Origin: Pseudomonas sp. PIC25
Lineage (GTDB): Bacteria > Pseudomonadota > Gammaproteobacteria > Pseudomonadales > Pseudomonadaceae
Length of the DNA stretch: 60,529 nucleotides
Direction: 5' to 3'
NCBI RefSeq assembly: GCF_002286785.1
Contig: NZ_MUJY01000121.1
Location: 1-60,529 of the forward strand
In this document: positions 1 to 9,900 of the stretch, piece by piece
How the letters are laid out: each line of letters begins with the position of its first letter
Numbering within the stretch: the stretch's first letter is position 1
Notes under the pieces: generated by a model
What the model saw: the letters and a program-made list of their open reading frames with translations, nothing else
Told to the model about the DNA's origin: nothing
Database searches by the model: none
Position numbers and translations under genes: made by a program

Positions 1-2006
1 CCATCGGTGTCCTTGCTCTCGGCCGGATCATCCGGGAAGGCGTCCTGGGCATTGGGCACGCCGTCACCGTCACGGTCGTCATCGAGGCTATCGGGGATGC
101 CGTCGCGATCGGCATCCGGCGGCACGCTGGCAGGGTCGTCCGGGTTGGTCCCGGCCTGCTCCTCATATTCGTTGGAGATGCCGTCGCCGTCGCGGTCTTC
201 GTCCTGGTTGTCGCCGATACCGTCGCCATCCAGATCGCACAACGAACCGAAGTCGACCTTGGTCAGGGCAGCGGCGTTGAAGTGCGTACGCGCCAGGGTA
301 TCCAGCGACAGATTGGCTGCCACGGCTCCCCCGTACAGCAAGGCCCCGTACTGCTGGGTGAGATTGCCACGGGCATAGATGAAACCCGCGACCGTCGTGC
401 TGGAGGCCAGGGTGACGCCATTTTCAGCCAACACCAGCAAGCGGGATGGATCGCCTGGCCGTTCGTAGCCGGTGGCATTGAGGCGGGCCTGCCACGGCAG
501 ATCGAGGTTATTCAGCACATGCAGGCGAACGGTACCGCTACCGGCCAGGGGCAGGATGCGGGCTTCGGTACCGACGATCAGCTTCTCGATCCAATAGTCC
601 CCCGGTGCCAGCTCCAGTGTGCTCCGGTAGCCGACTTCCAGCTCGCGCAACCGGTAGCTGCCAGTCGTCGTGAAACGCGCACTGGCCAGGCCACCCACTG
701 TCAGGCGAGCCCACTCCTTGCGACTGCCGTCGAGCGTCGCGCTGCCGGCGAAAGGCACATCCTGGCGAAAGCCGTCGGTCGTCTTGAGAAACGCCGGCAA
801 GGCCGGCACCCGGGCTGGCGTGAAGCTGGCCTGGCAATCGCTGCTGCCGCAACTGCGAACGGCCGAGGCGAAGCTGTTGTCGACGCGCATGGCCGGCAGG
901 TATGCCGTCGGCCCATCGCGCAATTGCGCGTTGAAGCCAAAGCCGATGCGGCCATCGCTGGCGTGGCTCTGCAAGCCTTTGGCGAACGCCGCCACACAGA
1001 GATTCGGCTGGATGGAGGGCGGCGGTGCGTCCGGCGTGCTCTGGGCATCGCGCATGTCGCTACCGGCGACACGCTCACGCTCGTCGTCGTAGCCATCGCC
1101 ATCGGTGTCGTCGTCGAACAGGTCGATCAGGCCGTCACTGTCCAGATCGCCCCGCTCCTGGCATTGACTGTTCCAGGGTAGCGTCGCGATGGCGGCCGGA
1201 CGGTTCTCGATGCGAGCGGCGGTGCCAAGTTCCGCCGAGCGGGCATTGAGCGCTCCGTTGAAACGGGCGGCGAAGGCGGCACGATAGTCGCCTTCGACGT
1301 AGGCCAGCGCATTGACCGCGGCGGAAGACTCCAGGTTGAGATCGCCAAGTACGAAGAGCTGCAGGAACTCCGGCGTTCCCGAACCGTCATCGACGCCATT
1401 GACGCGGGCATGGAAAGGCAGGTTGAGACTGCTGCCCAGTATTACCTTGGCGGTTCCACCCGCCACTCGCAGTTGGCTGTTGGCGGCCATGTCCAGCTGG
1501 CCAATCCAATAGCGCCCCGGTGCCAGCGTGACCTTGGCACCGTAGGCGAGGCTGAGCCGCTGGATGTAATAGGCCTGGTGCCGTGGGTTGAAGCTCAGGG
1601 TGGCGCCGGCATCCAGAGTGATGGAGCGGTAGCGATTCAGCGCCTCGCCACCCGCTTCGCCATTCCCCAGGTAATTCACGCGCAGGTCGTGCTGCGCGAC
1701 GATATTCGGCAGAGCCAGGTTCAGAGAGGATGCGTCGAAACCGCTGGCCTGGCAGTTTTGCGTACCGCACGTGGGCGTGCCCCACGGGTTCCGCACACTG
1801 CGGGTATCGATCACCGGGTTGGTGTTGCCCAGCAGTTGTGCGCCCCACTGGAAGACGACACCGCCGCTGCCATGGGTCTGCAAACCGCCGCTGAAAACGG
1901 CACGGCAGGCATCCGCCGCCTGGGCCAGACTTCCGGCGCACAGCAGCAGCCAAGCCAACCCCGCCAGCAGCCGGCTATGCCTGACCTCCCCCTTCAGCAT
2001 CCCCAT
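1..2006 (-). CDS. Secreted MshQ-like protein with TSP3 repeats (3' end cut by window)
   Basis: The reading frame stays open from the ATG at 2006 to the window edge (at least 668 codons), so its end is not seen. Residues 1-30 are a Sec signal peptide (basic start, leucine-rich core, then SLAQA). Two homologous domains follow, about residues 31-285 and 335-587. Both open with a C-x-A-x-F motif and a 'LQ(T/S)H' stretch, carry a C-x4-C-Q-A-S motif, and contain a parallel-beta-like region with 'APGRYWI' or 'APGDYWI'. This pattern resembles the N-terminal region of MSHA-biogenesis MshQ (DUF6701-associated) proteins. TSP3 calcium-type D-x-D-x-D-G repeats lie between the domains and from about 587 on. 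It follows the parvulin genes on the same strand after 89 bp. An ATG at 2000 is the alternative start. The role is inferred to be a surface or pseudopilus-associated protein; the exact function is unknown. Confidence 0.8.
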   Translation of the reverse strand, partial: MGMLKGEVRHSRLLAGLAWLLLCAGSLAQAADACRAVFSGGLQTHGSGGVVFQWGAQLLGNTNPVIDTRSVRNPWGTPTCGTQNCQASGFDASSLNLALPNIVAQHDLRVNYLGNGEAGGEALNRYRSITLDAGATLSFNPRHQAYYIQRLSLAYGAKVTLAPGRYWIGQLDMAANSQLRVAGGTAKVILGSSLNLPFHARVNGVDDGSGTPEFLQLFVLGDLNLESSAAVNALAYVEGDYRAAFAARFNGALNARSAELGTAARIENRPAAIATLPWNSQCQERGDLDSDGLIDLFDDDTDGDGYDDERERVAGSDMRDAQSTPDAPPPSIQPNLCVAAFAKGLQSHASDGRIGFGFNAQLRDGPTAYLPAMRVDNSFASAVRSCGSSDCQASFTPARVPALPAFLKTTDGFRQDVPFAGSATLDGSRKEWARLTVGGLASARFTTTGSYRLRELEVGYRSTLELAPGDYWIEKLIVGTEARILPLAGSGTVRLHVLNNLDLPWQARLNATGYERPGDPSRLLVLAENGVTLASSTTVAGFIYARGNLTQQYGALLYGGAVAANLSLDTLARTHFNAAALTKVDFGSLCDLDGDGIGDNQDEDRDGDGISNEYEEQAGTNPDDPASVPPDADRDGIPDSLDDDRDGDGVPNAQDAFPDDPAESKDTD

Positions 2007-2095
2007 AGCTTTTCCATCCGCTCAGATACAGGCTGCCCTGCCGCTGTCCCTTGAACCAGCCGGCGAAATGACGGCCGTAGTTGGCATCGCTCGTC

Positions 2096-2974
2096 TCAGT
2101 GCGAGCTGTATTGCACGTTCACTTGTTCTATCGCTTGCTCGCTCAAGGCCTTCACCGCTGCTTTCAGGGCCTGGGGCGCCAGTCTTTCGCGAATGAGGCC
2201 GCTGACTTCGGCCAAGGGCTTGCCCGGCAAGCGCTCCTCGCCGGTCACCCGGACCAACAGCAACTGGCCATCGGCATACAGCGGTGCAATGGAGCCCACG
2301 GCTGTCGGTTCCACCAGGCTGCGCAACGGCTGGTCCAGCAGCTCGATCTTCAGTCGGTTCTGCCGGTATTCCAGCGGTCTGCCGGCCGCCCGCCAGCCGG
2401 CTACCAGAGCGGCCCAGTCCTGGCCTTTCACTTCGGCACCGCTGAGCAGTCCGATCAGTTCGGTCCGCTGCTTCTCGTCGAGTTCGCCGGAGCTGGCGAT
2501 GATCTCGAAGCTTTTCTCGATACCGCCGCCGAACTCCTCGGGATGGCGCTCGTAATACTGAGCCACCGCTTCGGTGGTAACCGGCTCCGGTGTGGCATGG
2601 GCTTGCAGGTAGTGACGCACCAGCAGCTCTTCCCGGTATGCCTGGGTCTTGAGTTCCAACTGTTCGCGCTCGGAAGCGCCCAGTTCACGCTCGGCCAGCA
2701 ATGCCATGGCCCGGCTGCTTACCAGGCTCTCGAGAATCTTGCGCTCCACCTCGTCATTGGCCACGAGAGGTGCGGAGTCGCCCAGCGTGCGCTCGATCGT
2801 CTGCTCCAGTTGGGCCCGCGTGATAGGCGTTCCCTCGACGGTCACCAGGGTCGCGGATGGCTCGACGGGGACGTCCCGCAAGGCCTCCCGCGAGTCCTCC
2901 TTGCATCCGCTCAGGAGCAGGCCGGCGATGGCGCAGCCCAAGGCCCACTTAACTGTCTGCACGTTTTTCGTCAT
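2096..2974 (-). CDS. Periplasmic lipoprotein, degenerate parvulin-type PPIase/foldase
   Basis: This 292-aa protein has a lipoprotein signal (hydrophobic stretch ending LLLSGC, about residues 19-24), so it should be anchored in a membrane facing the periplasm. A SurA/PpiC-like helical N-terminal part (about 45-165) holds the 'TVEGTPITRAQLEQ' type motif seen in periplasmic parvulins. The region where a PpiC domain should lie (about 170-265) keeps 'VGSIAPLYADGQLLLVRV', reminiscent of the last strands of a parvulin fold. It lacks the H-I-L motif and the G-D-L-G-W motif found in the upstream neighbour. I therefore read it as a chaperone-type, probably non-catalytic paralogue. Its start overlaps the end of the upstream parvulin gene by 26 nt, so the two are probably translated from one message. 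The EpsD-type foldase family is an alternative label. Confidence 0.75.
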   Translation of the reverse strand: MTKNVQTVKWALGCAIAGLLLSGCKEDSREALRDVPVEPSATLVTVEGTPITRAQLEQTIERTLGDSAPLVANDEVERKILESLVSSRAMALLAERELGASEREQLELKTQAYREELLVRHYLQAHATPEPVTTEAVAQYYERHPEEFGGGIEKSFEIIASSGELDEKQRTELIGLLSGAEVKGQDWAALVAGWRAAGRPLEYRQNRLKIELLDQPLRSLVEPTAVGSIAPLYADGQLLLVRVTGEERLPGKPLAEVSGLIRERLAPQALKAAVKALSEQAIEQVNVQYSSH

Positions 2975-3824
2975 CCTTGGCTGCGGTCTTCTCGGCTTCC
3001 GGTTTTTCTTTCTTCTCGATCTTCGCCGCCTGCTTCAAACGGTCCAGCTCGGCCTGCTTGGCCTCCTGGCGTAGCCGGTAGCGGATGTCGCCGCTCACCG
3101 CCTCGAACGGCTGCTTGATCACCTGAGGCCCCTCGATGACCTTGATGACGTGGAAGCCGAATGGCGTGACCACCGGCTCCGACAACTCACCGGCCTTCAT
3201 GGAAAACACCTTGGTGCTGAAGGTCGGGTCGATGGCACCTTCCTGCAACCAGCCCAGATCGCCGTCCTGTTGGGCGGAAAGCTGGTCTTCGGAGAATTGC
3301 TTGGCCAGCGCGCCGAAGTCTTCCTGGGCCTTCGCCCGCGAGTAAACCTCCTGGGCACGGGTCAGCAAGGCCTGGCGCTCGCCGTCGCTCATGCCGGGAT
3401 TGGTACGCAGGAGGATATGGGCGACATGGACCTTCCTGGCCTGGAACTGGTCGGGATTGGTCGCGTAGAAATTGCGCACCGCCTCGTCGGTCACCCGCTC
3501 GCGCAGGAACTCTTCGAAGTAACGGCTGATGAGCATCTGCTTGCGGAACTCGGCGACCTCGGCCTCGACCTGCTCCACCGGCAGCAAGCCCTGGGCCTCG
3601 ATCTGGCCGGCCAGACCTTCACGTTCAAGGTATTCATCGAGTTCGCGCTCGACCCATTCGCTGTTCTGCGTGGGCACGCGCTTGAGTTTCAGGTAGGCAT
3701 CGAAGCGTTCCTGAGAAACGGGTTTGCCGTTCACCACGGCGATGGAATCGCCACCGGAGTCACAGCCCGCCAGGGTCAGGGCCAGGAGGGAGGTCGCCAG
3801 GGCGAGGCGTTGGAACTGCTTCAT
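2949..3824 (-). CDS. PpiC/parvulin-type peptidyl-prolyl isomerase, lipoprotein
   Basis: This 291-aa protein would catalyse cis-trans isomerisation of prolyl bonds in exported proteins in the periplasm. The lipobox LTLAGC places the lipidated Cys at residue 21. A SurA-like N-terminal helical part starts with 'AVVNGKPVSQERF' and runs to about residue 150. A full PpiC domain follows (about 150-245) with 'VAHILL', 'GDLGW' and 'PVVTPFGFHVIKV'. The tail is highly charged (K/E-rich, about 260-291). The ATG at 3824 is preceded by AAAGGTGG at proper spacing and gives a normal lipoprotein signal, so it is preferred over an upstream in-frame start at 3911. It lies 90 bp after the giant gene on the same strand and overlaps the next parvulin gene. 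A dedicated helper for the proline-rich Ig domains of the giant protein is inferred. Confidence 0.9.
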   Translation of the reverse strand: MKQFQRLALATSLLALTLAGCDSGGDSIAVVNGKPVSQERFDAYLKLKRVPTQNSEWVERELDEYLEREGLAGQIEAQGLLPVEQVEAEVAEFRKQMLISRYFEEFLRERVTDEAVRNFYATNPDQFQARKVHVAHILLRTNPGMSDGERQALLTRAQEVYSRAKAQEDFGALAKQFSEDQLSAQQDGDLGWLQEGAIDPTFSTKVFSMKAGELSEPVVTPFGFHVIKVIEGPQVIKQPFEAVSGDIRYRLRQEAKQAELDRLKQAAKIEKKEKPEAEKTAAKDDEKRADS

Positions 3825-3914
3825 GGGGTCACCACCTTTAAAGGTCAAATTCCTTTTAATCGCGGCTGCGGTATACAGGTCGGCCACGAACAGAGTCGTG
3901 ACGCCGCTCACAAT

Positions 3915-6900
3915 TTACTGAGGAACGATATCAACTGGCCATTTCGGCTGATTCTGGAAGCCCTTGAACTTCACCGAAAGGCTCTTCACATCCATCGGCA
4001 GGTCTTTCACCCGCTCCACCTCGCCGGTCTTCATGTCGATGAAGCCGAGGCTCCGGCGCTTCGATCCGTCCACTTCGTCTTCCACCAGCGCCAGCACGCC
4101 ATTGGCCTGCTGCATGTCGTCCATAGAGAGGATGCGGGGTTGGTTGCCGAAGTCTTGGGTGAAGGAGATGTCTTTCTCACCGTAGTCCCAGCTCAGCTTG
4201 CAGCCGTTAAGCAGCAGGAGAGTGCCTTGCCAATTCGCCAGCGCGGCACCGCAACGAAGGTCAGCGGGAATACCGCTTCTTACTGGGTAGCTCTCTTCTC
4301 CCCACCGGCTAGACCGAAGGCTATTGATAACCAACTCCGGCTTAGCTTCATCACCTTCTTCGGAGCTCTCTTCATCAATGAGATACAGATAATGCGCAAT
4401 ATTGCTCATTGAATCCTCGAGCAGATCGACACGATTGTTATCCCAAATGCTCTCGTCACGCTGCGCCAATGTTTCCAAGTCATATTTTTCGTAACGGAAG
4501 CCATCCGACGTATCTGCCCCAGCCAACCACAAGGCCCCCGTGTTATCGATATCGACGCTGCGATAAGTCGCGTCGAGCACCTTTACTTCGTTCAGTGCAC
4601 CATTGAAACCACGCTGGCGAAGCAGGCGGCTGGACTCATCATTGCCGCCAGCCATATATACATCGAACTCCGGTATTGACTGAGCACTGGCCGGATCACT
4701 TCCTAAACGTACTTCCAAAGCATCGTCGAAGCGATCATCGTCACTATCCGAAGCATTGCTTCGACTGCCATGTTGCAACTCATCGGCATTACACAGCAGA
4801 TCCAGATCGTCGTCTGGGCATGGTGTGAAGTTGACGATGCGCGAGCGATCTTCGGCAGGTATGCCAAACAAGGTATTTTCACCCAGCGATTGCAGCACGC
4901 TGGCCCCGTTCTTGACCGGGCTTTCGTCCTGCTCCACAGCCATGAAGGACATCACCACACGGTGTTCGTTGGCTGGGATTTCGAAGCGATAGCCGATTCT
5001 CACATCGTAATAGGCATCGCTATATAAGACTTCACTATCCAACGTCTGTCGCCCAACATCATCGGAGAGAACATACAAAGATGAAATTGGGCTAGACGGC
5101 CCCTCGTATTCAGTTCGACGCAGACTAAGCCAGCTATCCAAATCATTTAGAGAACTGTCGCCATTTGAGGTCTGCTGGACATAACCAATCGGCCAGTAAA
5201 CAGGCGCAGAGCGGTATACCGGTTGGACTGTAGCGGCCGCCCCCTTCAAGTTGAAGTATCGATCCAACACCCGGATATAGGCCCGGCCTGTGGGAGGCAC
5301 GTAATACTCACGGCTGACCAGGAGATCCCCACTCAGAGCCGTCAAAGGTCCACGCCAGATCGGCATATCTGCAACTTGGCTGTAGCGACGAGGCATGCGG
5401 GCATCATTTGCCGCGCGAGTAACCACCTCGCCACTGGATTCGCTGGAGTAGCCTCCTAGTTCGAGCGCTTGCCGGAAACCGATCTCACCATAGTTATGAG
5501 GTTCATTAAAAGTTACACGACCACTTGAGTCGATATAGACGCTCAGGCCAGCCTCAGTAGGTAACGACAGTTCTGTTCCCGACGAAACCACGCCTAGATC
5601 ATCGGATGGCATCTCCGGATCGGTGCCATCGACAAACAGCTCATCCCCGTCGCCACGACCGGCCCCGTCGCTATCGAACTTCTTCGGCGACAGCCCGAAG
5701 TCAACCTCGAATCGATCCGGCAGACCATCGCCGTCCGTATCGAGGACACGAGGATGGGTGCCGTTCCGGAATTCCTCCAGGTTGCTCAGCCCATCGCCAT
5801 CCTCGTCGCCATCAGCCGAGGCGTTCATAAGGTCGTAGTCGACTTCGAACTTGTCCTCCATGCCGTCGTCGTCGCTATCGCGCTTGTCCGGGCGGGTTCC
5901 ATAGCGCTCGACTTCGTCGTAGTCGTACAGACCGTCGTCGTCGGTGTCCGCCTTGAGCGGGCTGCTGCCGACCTGAATCTCCCGGTCGTCAGTCAGCCAG
6001 TCGCCATCCGTGTCGCGTAGCGTCGGATCGGTCTCGTAGGTATTGACCTCGTCGGCATCGCGCAAGGTGTCGCCGTCGCTATCACTGTTGCGCGGATCGG
6101 TACCCAGCTCTTGCTCCTGGAGATTGGTGAGCGTGTCTTCGTCCCAATCCTCCTGCGCAACACCCGGATCAGCCTGGAGCGGGTCCAGGTCGTGATACAG
6201 CTCGAACCCATCCCAGAGCAGATCGCCGTCGCTGTCCCGCTCGTCCAGCTCAGTTCCCAGCAGGGTTTCGTTGATATCGGAAATACCGTCTCCGTCGCTG
6301 TCCACATGGCCCGGGAGCCGGCCGATCTGCAGGCGATAAGAGCCATCGGCGACCGGTACATAGGTGGCGGTCATCCCTTGAAGGTCCACAGTGCAGTAAT
6401 GGCTCTGCTGCATCGTCACATTCGGGAAAACATACCGACCCTGGACATCGCGCAAATGGACCTCATCCGTAAGGCCATAGCCACCATTACGGAACATGGA
6501 GTAGCTGGACTGGCATCCCCACACAGTGTCGTAAGGCACTCGATAGAAGCGGTTCTCGATCCGGCCGTCACGATGCAACACAACCTGCATATCCACGACA
6601 TCGTCATCGGAATCGGCGAACGGCGCCTTCCAGCCGGTCCAGCTCAGGACGATCCGATCTTCGAGGCTGGCAACATGGAACTCACGGTTACCGAGATCGC
6701 GACGGTAATACTGGAACGGCACCTCGGTGATACCGCCAATCGTTACTTCCTGATTGATGATGCTGACCTGTACTGCTTTGCTGGCAAAGGCAAAGTCATC
6801 CGGCAACGTGAGCGACACATAGTTGTCCTGGTACGCCTGCCCCAGATCGCCGGTCAATGGCGCGGTGTAGCTTTCGTCGGCGGACAGGTAGATGTCCCCC

Positions 6901-9900
6901 ACCTCGGCCCGCCCATCGACTGCCAGATGAACCTGGCGCTCAACCGTTACCGGGAAGCCCAGCACTTCTTTTTCCACGTGGACGGTCCAGTCGGCATTTT
7001 CGCGGCGGTCAATGTCGTCGAAGACGAAGGTTCCGTCCGCATCGGTGACGACGGACGTTTCGCCAATACCGAACAGAGTCGCCATCAGCGAAGGCGCTTC
7101 GACGTTACCGCCACGACTGAGCGTGACCTTCACGCCAGCCAACGGAGCATCCAGGAGATTGGTCACGCGGCCTGCAATGCTGCTCGGCGGGATGGCTTCC
7201 ACATCCAGGTCGAGCGTTTGCACCCCGACGTTTCCATTGCTGTCGGTAGCACGAACTTCGAAATGCACGGTGCCTTCGGCCGGTAGCGTCAACTGCTGTA
7301 CATGCTGGCCCGCACCGTTGAAGACGGCCTGTTGCTCGCTGTTCATCAGCAGCTCGACCTGCCCCACGATGCCCGCATCCTGTACGTCCAGCGTCAAGGT
7401 GATCGGATCACCCGCGTAGAACGGTCCTTCGCCGTGGCTGATGGTAATGCTCGGCGCCACGCTATCCGGCACCTTGGGTTCGCTGTCGCGACCGTCCGGA
7501 ATGCCGTCGTTGTCGTAGTCGGGGTTCTGGTAATCCAGGCCGAGCGGTATTTCCTCCGCATCGGGCATGCCGTCCCCATCGGAATCGACCAAACCGCTCC
7601 AGTTGGCCAACTGCCGGTGCTCTTCGTAGGTCAGCCCTACTTCCTCGAAAGTGGCCGAACTCAGCTCGTCGAGAATGCGCTGAGTCTCGGCGCCGCTATA
7701 GTTCTGCACCGCATAGTGCATCAGCACCTGCCGGCTGCGCGGCTGCAGGGTCAGCGTAAAGGTCATCGAGTAGTTATCGCCGCTCAGCGATACGGCACTA
7801 GGCTTGAGCGTCGAGCGCGGGTCGCCGAACAGATGCCCCATGGCCGGATCACTGCCCGCTTCACCGGACGAGGAGTCGTCGGTCAGCAGGTAGTAATCGT
7901 TGGCGCCAAACGACCTGTCCCCGGTGGACGTGTTGATGAGGTAAGTGGAACCATCCGAGCCCAGGTTGCCGCTGATGGTAACCGGCACGGTCACCGCGCT
8001 GTCGCCCGGGTTTTCGATGAGTTCCAGGAAGCGCGCGTAGTTCCGATTCTCCGGCACGTAGATTTTCCGGCTGACGAGCAAGCCACCTGCCATGCTCCGG
8101 GCCGGCAAGGTCACTTCACGCCCGTTCAGGCGGAGCTGGCCCTGGCTGCCGCTGGGGAAGCCCTGACCATTGACCGTCAGATTCTGACCGCCATCGTAGG
8201 CATCGCTGGAGCCATCGTTGATGCCACCGGTGCTGGTGATATCCCACCGATAGTTGTTGCCGTAAAGGTTGTACGTGAACCCAACCGTTCCTTCATAACT
8301 CAGGGCACTATCCGGGATCAGGCCACTGGCGCGGCGACCTTCCGCTTCCAACCGCAGCGGCGGTACGGACACCTCTTCGGTTTCGACCGGAACATCCACT
8401 GGCAGGTGCGCCGTCATGCGCTGGGCACCGAACAGGGCACTGGCACGAACCTCCAGGCGAGTCTCCCTGCTCAGCACCACCAGGCTGTAACGTCCGTCGC
8501 TACCGGTGGTCGCCTGAACGGCATTCACCTCTACCAACGCACCCGCCACCACGTTGCCGAGCTTGTCCACCACCGAGCCGCTGAAGTGCAGCTCGGGCAC
8601 CGTATTGATCGGGACGTTCAGCTCCGCCGTACTGACGTTGCCATTACTGTCGGTCGCCCGGACTTGCAGCAGCGTGTTCTCGGTGTTCGGCAGAATCACC
8701 GAGAAAGTCTGGGTGCCGCCCTGGGTGCGGGTCTCGACCAACTCGCCGTCCTGCAGCAATTCGACCTTGGCAACGATCCCGTTGTCGGCGACGAGAGCAG
8801 TCACCTCCAGCGGATCGCCACCGTAGCGACGGGCAGGGGTCAACGGCTGGATGCTGACGGTCGGGCCCACGGCATCCGGCACCATCGGCTCGGAGTCCTG
8901 GCCATCGGGAATACCGTCGTCATCGCTATCCGGGTCGTTGATGTCCGAACCCAGGCGGATTTCATCGGCATCGCTCAGGCCGTCTTCGTCCTGGTCATAG
9001 AAGGCGAAGAAGTTCACCACCTTGCCGGCCAGGGTGGTATCGAGGTTATCCAACCCCAGGTTCTTCAGGCTGCGCAGTTTGTTCGCCGTGGCGACCGCAG
9101 CCTCGGCAGAGCCTTCCAGGGTGGCGAAGTGCATGACCACTCGCCGCTCGCCCGCCGGGATGCGTACTTGATAGTCGGTCTGCCACAGGCGGCCGTTCTG
9201 GTTGACGAAGCTGACGCCCTGGCGGCGCTGGGCGTTCCCGGCGAATACGTGCAACAGCACCGGGCGGGTCGCCACCGAGGTGTCGCGCAGAGCGAGGTAG
9301 TCATCCTCGGTGGTCAGCTGGGCGTCACCGCTGCTGGTCACCACGGCAACCTGGCTGTCGCTCGCCGCGCCGTAGTAGGACTGCAACCGCACGGTCGCTA
9401 CCTGCTCCTGGCCGGTCGGGTTGTCGAGAATTTCCAGGTAGCGGACATAGGCTCCGCCAACATTCGGCACCAGCACGCGACGGCTGACGATCAGATCATT
9501 GATCCGGCGCGCCTCATAGTGGTACTCGCGGCCATTGGCCGAGCTGGTTGCATGATTTTGCCAATGGCCGTAGTAGTTGCCATTGATATACAGCTGGAAC
9601 GCCGCATTGCCGCTGACGGCAGAGCCAGTGGTCCCGTTCACATAGCCGTTGTAGTAGAAGGTCCAGCTCCGGTTGTTCTCGTCGCTGACCGTGCGAGCCC
9701 CATTGATATTCGGCCGATCGTCGCCAGCTTGCTTGGGATCGGTACCATCGACGAAGCGCTCGTTGATGTCACGGCGGCCGCCCGCATCGCCATCCGCCTT
9801 CAACGGGTCGCTCGGCGGCACGCCCAGCACTTCCCAGCCATCCAGCATCTCGTCGCTGTCGGTATCGGGAGTACGCGGCAAGGTACCGGCCTGGAATTCT

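Noticed and set aside
3834-3845. 12-bp palindrome ACCTTTAAAGGT before the first parvulin
   Set aside because: It is short and overlaps the ribosome binding site; no second copy or regulator supports an operator.
2949-3911. Longer start for the first parvulin at 3911
   Set aside because: The extra 29 residues hide the lipoprotein signal, while the ATG at 3824 has a good ribosome site and a perfect signal sequence.
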